This document shows positions 1 to 6,458 of a stretch of DNA of 7,662 nucleotides, one piece after another (position 1 is the stretch's first letter; every line of letters begins with the position of its first letter). The position numbers and the translations under genes were made by a program. The stretch spans positions 1 to 7,662 of the forward strand of contig JAODMS010000182.1 of assembly GCA_025464925.1 (NCBI GenBank), given 5' to 3'. Source of the stretch: Arthrobacter sp. Lineage in GTDB: Bacteria > Actinomycetota > Actinomycetes > Actinomycetales > Micrococcaceae. A model generated the notes under the pieces. The model did not search any database, was not told the origin of the DNA, and was given only the letters and a program-made list of their open reading frames with translations.

Positions 1-117
1 TACGGCGGTCATAGCGTGGGGGAAACGCCCGGTCCCATCCCGAACCCGGAAGCTAAGACCCACAGCGCCGATGGTACTGCACCCGGGAGGGTGTGGGAGA
101 GTAGGACACCGCCGGAC
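1..117 (+). rRNA. rrf: 5S ribosomal RNA (5' end cut by about 2-3 bases)
   Basis: This is the 5S rRNA of the large ribosomal subunit. The sequence has the conserved loop-C stretch CCCATCCCGAACCCGGAAG near 33-51, and the GCGCCGATGGTACTGC segment near 65-80. The terminal helix closes between CGGCGGT near 3-9 and ACCGCCG near 107-113. The window opens at TACGGCGG, while relatives usually start one to three bases earlier, so the 5' end is slightly truncated by the window edge. The 3' end is placed by helix closure and could be off by a few bases. Its position before a strong terminator implies the end of an rRNA operon with 23S rRNA to the left, outside the window. Confidence 0.95.
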
Positions 118-133
118 AACCATTAAAACGGTC

Positions 134-164
134 GAGAGCCCCCGACACCACGTCGGGGGCTCTC
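134..164 (+). terminator. Intrinsic-type terminator of the rRNA operon
   Basis: A perfect 13-bp stem pairs GAGAGCCCCCGAC (134-146) with GTCGGGGGCTCTC (152-164) around a 5-base loop, starting 16 bases after the 5S end. The following CCGCATTTAA has only a short T run, which is common in high-GC actinobacteria. It most likely ends the rRNA transcript and insulates the downstream gene from rRNA transcription. Confidence 0.88.
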
Positions 165-234
165 CCGCATTTAAGCCACACAAGCAAATCGCTGCTTGAA
201 CCGGGCGAGTGTTCATGCCGTATGGGGAATACCG

Positions 235-253
235 ATATGCAATTCCTGCATAT
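235..253. repeat. Inverted repeat ATATGCA-N5-TGCATAT, possible operator
   Basis: A perfect 7-bp dyad, ATATGCA (235-241) and TGCATAT (247-253), is separated by ATTCC. It lies in an AT-rich island (about 228-300) in an otherwise GC-rich window, about 110 bases before the phosphoesterase start. The 19-bp symmetric shape resembles binding sites of dimeric repressors, and the AT richness suggests promoter DNA. No regulator gene is visible in the window. A weak RNA hairpin or chance symmetry in AT-rich DNA are alternatives. Confidence 0.4.
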
Positions 254-354
254 TATCGAGTGGATTTATATTTTGGTTATGGGCATTGTGATGCGTCTTT
301 TCGCAAGCTAGGGTGTGCACTGCTACCTGCCGTTAGAGTGCGTGCACGCGACCT

Positions 355-359
355 AGGAG
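355..359 (+). promoter_or_regulatory. Ribosome binding site AGGAG for the phosphoesterase
   Basis: AGGAG sits six bases before the ATG at 366. It fixes this start and argues against the out-of-frame reading that begins upstream at 209. Confidence 0.8.
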
Positions 360-365
360 CCCTCC

Positions 366-1829
366 ATGAGCCCCAAATCTGGCTTGGCCTCAGGGAAGAA
401 CAACACCAAAGAGCTGCTGCCCAGGCGCGTGCCGAGGTGGTGCCGATGGCTCTCCGTGGCGACGACACTTGTTCTCGTTGCCGCAGCTTTGTTCATCGGG
501 ACCCCGGCGGAAGCCGCCACCTTGACCTTTTCGGCTTCGGCGGATGCTGTGGTGAAGCGTGCACATCCCACTACCAACTACGGCACGGCGACAGGCCTTA
601 GGGCCGACAACTCGCCGGTCGAGATGGTCTTCCTCAAATTCACGGTAACCGGCACTGCGGGCAGGACGGTGACGGGCGCCAGACTTCGGCTCTTCGCAAC
701 TGATCCATCCAACCGGGGCGGCCAAGTGCGCCAGGTACTGAACAACAGCTGGAGTGAACCCAGGATCACATTCAACAACGCGCCGGTCGCGCAGGCGCCC
801 GTGGTGGCATCACGCGGCGCTGTCGCCGACAACACGTTTGTCGAGTTTGATCTCACAAGCGTGATCAAGCGTGACGGCACGTACTCCTTCCGCATCAGCA
901 ACACGTCCGCCGAGGGGGTCATCTACAGCTCGAAGGAGACTTCGACTGCCACCCAACGGCCCCGACTAATAGTCACCACAAACGCAACGCCGCCATCGGC
1001 GGCAAACCCCTGCGGGAAGACGTCCGCCCCGCCGGCGCGATACGAGCATGTCATCTGGATCATCTTCGAGAACAAAACATACTCGCAGGTCATCGGAAAC
1101 GCCCGTGCGCCGTACATGACACGAACCGCGAGGCAGTGCGCCTCAGTGGCCACCTGGCGGGACGGAGGCCTGGGCCTGCCTTCGCTACCGAGCTATCTGG
1201 CCATGACATCGGGCAGCACACAGGGCGTCAGGGTCAATTCGCACCCGGGCGGCCTGCCGACAATCAGGGCCAACAACATCTTCCGGCAGGTCAGGGCAAC
1301 CGGCCAGTCGCATAAGAGCTATATGGAGTCCATGCCGTCGAATTGCCACTTGAGGGCGTCTGGCCTGTATGCGGAGCGGCACAACCCTGAGATCTATTAC
1401 CAAGGACCGGGGGACAGGGCGGCCTGCGCCACCCGCAACGTGCCCATGGGCACTGTAGGTTCAGGACACCTCGCGAGGGATCTCGCCAACAACACCCTGC
1501 CGAACTTTTCCGTGATTGTGCCGAATGATTGCAATAACATGCACGACTGCAGCGTAGGCACGGGCGACACCTGGCTTTCCCGATGGCTGCCGGTCATCCT
1601 CGCCAGCCAAAGCTACCGGGCGGGAAAAACCGCGATCTTCGTGGTTTTCGACGAAGATACTCCGATCCCCAATTTCATAGTGGCTCCGTCCGTGGTCCCG
1701 GGCACTGTCATCCGGGGCTCCTATAGCCATTACTCTTTGCTGCGAACAACTGAAGAAATGCTGGGCATCGGCCACAAACTGCTCAACGCCGGCACGGCGC
1801 TGAGTCTGCGGAGGCCGCTGAGGATATAG
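366..1829 (+). CDS. Secreted DNRLRE-domain phosphoesterase (acid phosphatase/phospholipase C-like)
   Basis: The 487-residue product is probably exported and hydrolyses phosphoesters outside the cell. A basic N-region (to about residue 28), a hydrophobic stretch (29-45) and AEA|A at residue 50 form a Sec-type signal peptide. Residues 51-205 match the DNRLRE/CBM96-like beta-sandwich pattern: ADAVV, PTTNYGT, LKF, SWSEPRITFNNAP, FDLTSVI and RPRLIV. Residues 226-485 match the phosphoesterase family of AcpA and phospholipase C (PF04185). Likely metal ligands are E235/N236 in FENKTY and D429/E430 in FDED. S282 or S284 in TSGS is a candidate nucleophile. MHDC (392-395) and SHYSLLRTTEE (454-464) are further family blocks. 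Paired Cys in the catalytic half suit an extracellular protein. AGGAG precedes the ATG. The G+C content looks lower by eye than in neighbouring genes. Substrate is unknown; the module may bind cell-wall or other polysaccharide. Confidence 0.85.
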   Translation: MSPKSGLASGKNNTKELLPRRVPRWCRWLSVATTLVLVAAALFIGTPAEAATLTFSASADAVVKRAHPTTNYGTATGLRADNSPVEMVFLKFTVTGTAGRTVTGARLRLFATDPSNRGGQVRQVLNNSWSEPRITFNNAPVAQAPVVASRGAVADNTFVEFDLTSVIKRDGTYSFRISNTSAEGVIYSSKETSTATQRPRLIVTTNATPPSAANPCGKTSAPPARYEHVIWIIFENKTYSQVIGNARAPYMTRTARQCASVATWRDGGLGLPSLPSYLAMTSGSTQGVRVNSHPGGLPTIRANNIFRQVRATGQSHKSYMESMPSNCHLRASGLYAERHNPEIYYQGPGDRAACATRNVPMGTVGSGHLARDLANNTLPNFSVIVPNDCNNMHDCSVGTGDTWLSRWLPVILASQSYRAGKTAIFVVFDEDTPIPNFIVAPSVVPGTVIRGSYSHYSLLRTTEEMLGIGHKLLNAGTALSLRRPLRI

Positions 1830-1848
1830 TTCCTGCTGGGCCACTCTA

Positions 1849-1854
1849 GAGGAG
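1849..1854 (+). promoter_or_regulatory. Ribosome binding site GAGGAG for the dehydrogenase
   Basis: GAGGAG ends five bases before the ATG at 1860, inside the 30-base gap after the phosphoesterase stop. It gives the second gene its own strong initiation even if both are on one mRNA. Confidence 0.85.
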
Positions 1855-1859
1855 ACTTC

Positions 1860-2705
1860 ATGCCGCAGCGCACCATTGTCATCACCGGAGCCAGCGACGG
1901 CATCGGCGCCTCAGCCGCACGGACGCTCGTCAAGGCGGGGGAACGGGTCGTCGTCGTCGGGCGCTCCGGAAAGAAGACCGCCGCCGTGGCAGCAGAAATC
2001 GGGGCGGACTACTTCGTCAGCGACTTCGCGGACCTGTCGCAGGTGCGCGGGCTGGCCGCGGAGCTGAAGGACAAATACCCGCGGATCGACATCCTGGCCA
2101 ACAACGCCGGCGGGATCATGGGCCGGCGCGAACTCACCGTGGACGGCCACGAGAAAACATTCCAGGTCAACCACCTGGCCCCCTTCCTGCTGACCACCGA
2201 GCTGATGGACGTGCTCACCGCCAGCAGCGCCACCGTCATCAACACCGCCAGCGCCGCCAACGGCTTCGGCAACATAAACCCTGACGATCTCAACTCCGCC
2301 GCGAAGTACTCCACCAACCGCGCCTACGGCACCGCCAAGCTCGCCAACATCCTTTTCACCGCCGAGCTGAACCACCGCTACGCCAGCCAAGGGATCACGA
2401 CGGCGGCCTTCCACCCAGGTGTCGTGGCCACCAACTTCGCGGCTGACTCCACCAGCCCGATGCGCCATGCGTACAAGACCTTCCTGAACCGTTTCCTGCT
2501 ATCACCGGAACGGGGTGCGGACACCCTTGTCTGGCTCGCCACCACGGAGCCGGGGCGGGACTGGATTTCAGGCGCGTACTACGCCAAGCGTGCCCTGGCG
2601 AAGGCCAACAAGCAGGCGTACGACGCCGAGCTGGCGCGGGAGCTGTGGGACCGGAGCGAGGCGCTGGTGGCCCTGGATCTCGACGGAATCGGCCACCGGG
2701 CCTGA
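1860..2705 (+). CDS. Short-chain dehydrogenase/reductase (SDR), retinol-dehydrogenase-like
   Basis: The 281-residue protein is a cytosolic NAD(P)-dependent oxidoreductase with a Rossmann fold. The cofactor loop TGASDGIG is at 9-16, with NNAG at 81-84. Asn104 in FQVNHLAPFLLT, Ser131 in NTASAA, Tyr156 and Lys160 in YGTAK form the full catalytic tetrad, and HPGVVATNF (185-193) is the usual segment after it. GRS at 34-36, with an Arg after the second strand, suggests NADP(H) preference. The FQVNHLAPFLLT block and the length resemble the WW-oxidoreductase/retinol dehydrogenase group used for many lipophilic alcohols or ketones; the substrate cannot be named. It lies 30 bases after the phosphoesterase and may share its mRNA. 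It converges on the cyclic-di-GMP gene with only 28 bases between stops and no clear terminator. Confidence 0.9.
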   Translation: MPQRTIVITGASDGIGASAARTLVKAGERVVVVGRSGKKTAAVAAEIGADYFVSDFADLSQVRGLAAELKDKYPRIDILANNAGGIMGRRELTVDGHEKTFQVNHLAPFLLTTELMDVLTASSATVINTASAANGFGNINPDDLNSAAKYSTNRAYGTAKLANILFTAELNHRYASQGITTAAFHPGVVATNFAADSTSPMRHAYKTFLNRFLLSPERGADTLVWLATTEPGRDWISGAYYAKRALAKANKQAYDAELARELWDRSEALVALDLDGIGHRA

Positions 2706-2733
2706 TCGGCGGCAGACCGGGCAGGCGGTGCAG

Positions 2734-4953
2734 CTATCCGACCGGGGGACGGCTCGCCAGAGCTGAGACTGCCTCAACGGACCTGCGCAGCGCCCGCTCC
2801 CGCCGGGACTCGGGCTCCGGGCGGGAAAAAAGGAAGCCTTGCAGCGCATCGCATCCGTGAGCCATCAGGTAGCGGGCCTGGGCCGCCGTCTCGACGCCCT
2901 CGGCGGTGACCTTCAGCCCCAGGCTGTGGGCCATGTGGATCATCGAGGTCAGGATGGGTAGCTTCTCCGCGCCGGTGTCCAGCATTGACACGAAGGACTT
3001 GTCGATCTTGACGATGTCCACCGGGAGGTCCTGCAGCCGGCCCAAGGAGGAGTAGCCGGTTCCGAAGTCGTCCAGCGCCACCTGGATGCCGGCGCTGCGC
3101 AGGGTCTCGAGCTGGACGATGACGTGGCAATCGGGGTCGAAGAAAACGCTCTCGGTGACCTCCAGCACGAGCTGGTGGGGATCCACGTCGCTCCATGCCG
3201 CGATGTCGAGGACCCGTTCGGCGAAGTCCCGGTGCTGCAGTTGCACGCCGGAGACGTTCACGGCCAGCGTTCGCCCGGAATCCTGCGCCAGCCACGGCTG
3301 GAGGTCGGTGCAACTGCGCCGCAGCACCTCCGCTCCGATATCCCGGATCAGCCCGCTGCGCTCCGCCGTCGGAATGAAGGCATCCGGGGCCATCAGTTCC
3401 CCGTCCCGCTCCCAACGGGCCAGCGCCTCGAACTGGACGACCTCGAGCCGCGCGGCGGAGACGACGGGCTGGTAGTGCACGGTGATCTGCCCCAGCTCGA
3501 CGGCACGTCGCAGTCCAGCGGTCAGCCGGGTGCGTTCCAGCAGCGCGGCGAGCATCTCCGGCCGGAAGTGCACGTAGCAGTTCTTGCCCGCCTCCTTGGC
3601 CGCGTACATCGCCAGGTCCGCCTGCCTCAGCAGTTCCGAATACGTCATCGCCTCGCTGTCCCGGGATGCCACGCCCAGGCTCAACCCTGGCCGCAGGAGG
3701 GTCCCTTCGATCGAGACGGGTGCATTCAGGGTCCCCACCACGCGTTGCGCCACGGCGTCGACGTCCCGGCAGCCGACCAAGAGGACCACGAACTCATCCC
3801 CGCCCAGCCGCGCCACAGTGCCGTGGGGGCCCACGCAGTTCTGCAGCCGCCGGGAAATCTCCTTCAACATCTGATCGCCCGCGTGATGGCCGAGAACGTC
3901 GTTGACTTCCTTGAAATCGTCAAGGTCCAGCAGCAGCACGTGCACCGGATCCTTCGTGCGGAGCGCTGCGGCGGCCCGTTCGTTGAACAGCATCCGGTTG
4001 GCCAGACCCGTCAGCGGATCCTGGAAAGCCAGCTCTTTGAGGATGTGGGCCTGCTCGGCAAGTTCCTCCATGGCAAGGCGCGCCTGGTCCTGCGCACGCT
4101 GGCGGGAGGTGATGTCCCGGAAGTTCCAGATCCGTCCCACCACGGTGTCCGCCACCTTCTGCGGACGTGAGTAGAGCTCCACCGTGCGGCCGTCCTTGGA
4201 CTCCAGCACGTAGTGGCCTTGCGTCAGCTTGTCGGCGTAGAGCACTGCGACTTTCTGCAGGAAAATCTCCGGACTGATGAGCTGCCCGGCGATGAAATTA
4301 ACCAGGGCAGCGGGGTCCTCAGCCGCCAAAAGCTCGGGCGGCATGCCCCAAAGCTTCAGGTACTGGTCGTTGATGCCGGTGATCTGGCCTTCCAGGGAGA
4401 CCACCAGGATTCCGTCCGCGGTCGTCTCCAGCGTGGCGTCCAGAAGGGAGACGGCCCGGCGCCTGCCGGGATCGCTGTCACTTCGGTGGCCGACGTCGCG
4501 CGCTGCCACCGCCATGGCTGTGCCGGCGTCGAGGGTCACCAGCGAGCAGGTGATCTCCATCGCGATTTCGGCGCCGTCCCGCTTGAGGCCGACGGCCGCG
4601 AACGGCCCACGTCCGGCGAGGCTTCCCCGTCCCAGCCCGCTGAACATCCGGATAAATCCGCCACGGTCGTCCTCGGAAAGCAGGATGTGGTGTTGGGCCC
4701 CCAGCAGCTGTTGCCGTTCATAGCCGAAAAGCCGCTCTGCGGCTGAATTCAGGAACGCCACGGTTCCGTCCGCGTTCAGCAGCAGCAACGCATCGGGGCC
4801 CTGCTCCAGCAGGGCCTCTTCAAACCCAGTTCCCACGGCGATACCGGCCCCCAAAGCGACGGATGTAGACAGACCCAGCGGCGATACCACCGATATGCCA
4901 TTGCGAGTCCTTCCCCCTGAATCATAGGGTGCGCGGGGGCCATCACGGCTCAC
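2734..4953 (-). CDS. PAS-PAS-GGDEF-EAL cyclic-di-GMP synthase/phosphodiesterase
   Basis: This 739-residue sensor protein has both domains for turnover of the messenger cyclic di-GMP. Two PAS folds (about 45-155 and 168-283) are the likely signal input, followed by a helical linker (284-308). The GGDEF domain (about 309-460) keeps GGDEF at 384-388 and metal residue D343. The RxxD product-inhibition site is absent, with GPHG at 375-378 instead. The EAL domain (about 475-715) keeps E509, N566, E598, E601, D628/D629, K649, E685 and Q705, so phosphodiesterase activity is expected; both domains look competent by motif. No clear membrane helix is seen, so it is probably cytosolic. The longest reading starts at GTG 4953, 16 bases after the MgtA-like stop, but has no ribosome site; the true start may lie further in (V22 or V40). 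Co-transcription with the glycosyltransferase is likely. Confidence 0.92.
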   Translation of the reverse strand: MSRDGPRAPYDSGGRTRNGISVVSPLGLSTSVALGAGIAVGTGFEEALLEQGPDALLLLNADGTVAFLNSAAERLFGYERQQLLGAQHHILLSEDDRGGFIRMFSGLGRGSLAGRGPFAAVGLKRDGAEIAMEITCSLVTLDAGTAMAVAARDVGHRSDSDPGRRRAVSLLDATLETTADGILVVSLEGQITGINDQYLKLWGMPPELLAAEDPAALVNFIAGQLISPEIFLQKVAVLYADKLTQGHYVLESKDGRTVELYSRPQKVADTVVGRIWNFRDITSRQRAQDQARLAMEELAEQAHILKELAFQDPLTGLANRMLFNERAAAALRTKDPVHVLLLDLDDFKEVNDVLGHHAGDQMLKEISRRLQNCVGPHGTVARLGGDEFVVLLVGCRDVDAVAQRVVGTLNAPVSIEGTLLRPGLSLGVASRDSEAMTYSELLRQADLAMYAAKEAGKNCYVHFRPEMLAALLERTRLTAGLRRAVELGQITVHYQPVVSAARLEVVQFEALARWERDGELMAPDAFIPTAERSGLIRDIGAEVLRRSCTDLQPWLAQDSGRTLAVNVSGVQLQHRDFAERVLDIAAWSDVDPHQLVLEVTESVFFDPDCHVIVQLETLRSAGIQVALDDFGTGYSSLGRLQDLPVDIVKIDKSFVSMLDTGAEKLPILTSMIHMAHSLGLKVTAEGVETAAQARYLMAHGCDALQGFLFSRPEPESRRERALRRSVEAVSALASRPPVG

Positions 4954-4969
4954 CCGGGAACGCGGCGTT

Positions 4970-6115
4970 TCAGCCGGCCGGCAGCTTGCCGCTTTCGGCT
5001 CGGTCGCAGGCCAGCACCGCCTGGTAATGCTGGACCAGTTCGTCCCCGAGGGCGGCCCACGTCCTGCCCTGGACCGACGCGTGGGCCGCCACTGCGAAGG
5101 CGCGGCGTTTGGCGTCGTCGCCCATCAGGTCCATCACCCGGGCCCGCAGCCCGGCCAGGTCTCCCGGCTCGTACAGCCAGCCGGTGCGGGAATTCTCCAC
5201 CAGGTCCAGCGGCCCGCCGCGGCCCGTGGCCACCACCGGCACGGCCGAGGCCATGGCCTCCTGGATGGTCTGGCAAAAGGTCTCGAACTCGCCGGGGTGC
5301 ACGAAGAGGTCGAAGGACGCCATCGCCCGTGCCAGCTCGACACCGCCGAGAAAGCCCGTGAACACAGCTTCCGGCAGCGCTGCTTCCAGGGCTGCCCGCT
5401 GCGGTCCGTCGCCGACGATCACCAGCCTAGTGCCGGGAACATCCGCCAGCACCGCCAGATCCTCCACCTGCTTCTCCACGGCGAGCCGGCCCACATAGCC
5501 GATGATCCGCGCGCCGTCCGGGGCCACCGCGGCCCGCCAGCCGCCGTCACGTTTTTCCGGACTGAACCGCTTCGTGTCTACGCCCCGCCGCCACATGTCC
5601 ACCCGCGGAATGCCGCGGCCGCGGAGCTGGTGGAGGGCGAAGCTGGACGGTACGAGCGTCCGGGTGACCAGCAGATGGATGTGTTCCACCCGCTGCCAGG
5701 CCCAGTTCTCCAGGAACGGGACGCCGTAGCGCCCGGCGTAGCTGGGCACCTCGGTCTGGTAGATGGCCACCATGGGGATTCCCAGCTGGTGCGCGGCCTG
5801 CGCCGCCCGCCAGCCGAGCACGAACGGGGATGCCAGATGAACGACGTCGGGTGCGAAATCGGCAAGGATTCGCTTGACCCGATAGACACCGCCCAACGCA
5901 ACGCGCACATTCGCGTACCCGGCCAGCGGCACCGAGGGAAGCCGGTGGACCTGGGCGCCGTAGACCTCCGCAGCAACCTCAGCGTCCTGCGTGGACGGGG
6001 CGATGACCAGCACCTCGTCACCGCGCTCCTGCAGGTACTCAAGCACCCGCAGGACGGAGTGGGTTACCCCGTTCATCAGCGGCAGGAATGATTCGGCCAC
6101 AATTGCGATCCTCAC
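4970..6115 (-). CDS. mgtA: GT4 family glycosyltransferase, MgtA-like alpha-mannosyltransferase
   Basis: The 381-residue GT-B enzyme probably moves mannose from GDP-mannose to a glycolipid acceptor at the inner face of the membrane. The N-terminus MRIAIVAESFLP-NGV (donor-loop N15-G16-V17), DVVHLASP (90-97), AIYQTEVP (117-124) and RGVDTKRFSP (177-186) resemble my recollection of mycobacterial MgtA (Rv0557), which is almost the same length. Catalytic-site features are VGRLAVEK (208-215, with R210 and K215), VGDG (234-237) and the EX7E pair E278/E286 in EFETFCQTIQE. MgtA-type enzymes mannosylate a glucuronosyl-diacylglycerol or phosphatidylinositol mannoside anchor; which acceptor applies here is unknown. 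The frame is open to 6421, but homology begins at GTG 6115, which has a modest GGTGGA site (6124-6119) before it. It heads a two-gene unit with the cyclic-di-GMP gene. Confidence 0.85.
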   Translation of the reverse strand: MRIAIVAESFLPLMNGVTHSVLRVLEYLQERGDEVLVIAPSTQDAEVAAEVYGAQVHRLPSVPLAGYANVRVALGGVYRVKRILADFAPDVVHLASPFVLGWRAAQAAHQLGIPMVAIYQTEVPSYAGRYGVPFLENWAWQRVEHIHLLVTRTLVPSSFALHQLRGRGIPRVDMWRRGVDTKRFSPEKRDGGWRAAVAPDGARIIGYVGRLAVEKQVEDLAVLADVPGTRLVIVGDGPQRAALEAALPEAVFTGFLGGVELARAMASFDLFVHPGEFETFCQTIQEAMASAVPVVATGRGGPLDLVENSRTGWLYEPGDLAGLRARVMDLMGDDAKRRAFAVAAHASVQGRTWAALGDELVQHYQAVLACDRAESGKLPAG

Positions 6116-6250
6116 GCTTCCACCGTGGGTGTGGCGGCTGTCGGCGCGGGGGAGGGGGCATGACGGGGAAAGGAAGAATGGGTTAACAGGAAACCGGATT
6201 CCGGCCGCAGACTGAGGCGAAAAACCTCCGGCGCGCGGAGCTGTCCGGCG

Positions 6251-6256
6251 TAAAAT
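6251..6256 (+). promoter_or_regulatory. Possible -10 box TAAAAT
   Basis: TAAAAT differs from TATAAT at one base and stands out in GC-rich sequence. It lies 22 bases before the ATG of the small membrane gene, which would give a 5' leader of about 15 bases containing little more than the ribosome site. No clear -35 box is found 16-18 bases upstream. Confidence 0.4.
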
Positions 6257-6264
6257 TGGTACTA

Positions 6265-6274
6265 GAGGTGATCC
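6265..6274 (+). promoter_or_regulatory. Extended Shine-Dalgarno GAGGTGATCC
   Basis: All ten bases are complementary to the conserved 3' tail of 16S rRNA (GGATCACCTC). It ends four bases before the ATG at 6279. Such a long match supports translation of the small reading frame that follows. Confidence 0.75.
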
Positions 6275-6278
6275 AGAA

Positions 6279-6458
6279 ATGACCGGGTCAATCGTTGTCG
6301 TACTCTTCTTGCTGGCCGCCGTTGCCGTGGTGGCTATTGCCAGCACGGTGGTCGAAGTCGTGCGCGACGGCCGCGGCCAGGTCCCGCGGGAGCGTTCGGA
6401 ACGCCCCTGGATGGCGGGCAACCTGCCCAGCGTGCCGTATTCGCTGTGGCGTTTCTAG
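6279..6458 (+). CDS. Small single-pass membrane protein, 59 residues, unknown function
   Basis: I do not recognise a named family. The frame reads MTGSIVVVLFLLAAVAVVAI at 1-20, a clear hydrophobic segment continuing to about residue 22. A charged tail follows (EVVRDGRG at 26-33, then PRERSERPW at 36-44), ending in YSLWRF. The positive charges after the segment suggest the N-terminus is outside and the 37-residue tail is cytosolic. A ten-base Shine-Dalgarno match and a TAAAAT box precede the ATG, so a real gene is likely despite its size. It is divergent from the glycosyltransferase. Its TAG stop shares bases with the stop of the converging NfeD-like gene. It might associate with the flotillin system or the cell envelope, but that rests only on location. 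Confidence 0.75.
   Translation: MTGSIVVVLFLLAAVAVVAIASTVVEVVRDGRGQVPRERSERPWMAGNLPSVPYSLWRF

Larger units (their letters stand above)
165..365 (+). other. AT-rich intergenic region between rRNA terminator and phosphoesterase
   Basis: This 201-base spacer holds no convincing gene. It must carry the promoter of the downstream gene, because the rRNA transcript should stop at the hairpin before it. Possible elements are TTGAAC (196-201) with TATGGG (221-226), whose 19-base spacing is too wide to trust, and TATATT (267-272) without a good -35 box. No tRNA follows the 5S gene. Confidence 0.5.
6116..6278. other. Divergent promoter region between the glycosyltransferase and the small membrane gene
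   Basis: This 163-base spacer must start transcription both ways. The + strand has TAAAAT (6251-6256). For the - strand no confident promoter is seen. Two short dyads are present: CCGGA-T-TCCGG (6194-6204) and CTCCG-N5-CGGAG (6226-6230 with 6236-6240). The second lies where a -35 element for TAAAAT would fall, so it could be an operator, though such short GC dyads are common by chance. Confidence 0.45.

Noticed and set aside
209..601. + strand frame of 130 codons starting in the 5S-phosphoesterase spacer
   Set aside because: It overlaps the signal peptide and DNRLRE region in another frame, has no ribosome site, and codes for no recognisable pattern.
1911..2468. - strand frame of 185 codons opposite the dehydrogenase
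   Set aside because: Low-complexity Gly/Val product and no ribosome site; the + strand frame has a complete SDR catalytic set.
2799..2831. GC-rich hairpin (CCCGCC with GGCGGG) followed by six A residues
   Set aside because: The A run is on the wrong side for a terminator in either direction (T residues would precede the hairpin on the - strand), and the element lies within the coding end of the cyclic-di-GMP gene.
3124..4170. Long + strand open frame (348 codons) opposite the cyclic-di-GMP gene
   Set aside because: Rich in His, Gln, Arg and Pro with no domain pattern; typical antisense shadow of a high-GC gene whose - strand product has clear GGDEF and EAL motifs.
5027..6091. Long + strand open frame (354 codons) opposite the glycosyltransferase
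   Set aside because: Composition of a shadow frame and no recognisable motif; the - strand protein is a convincing GT4 enzyme over its full length.
6116..6421. Upstream extension of the glycosyltransferase frame to ATG 6421
   Set aside because: The extra 102 residues are Ser/Thr/Arg-rich without homology, cover the divergent promoter and overlap the small membrane gene; homology starts at GTG 6115.
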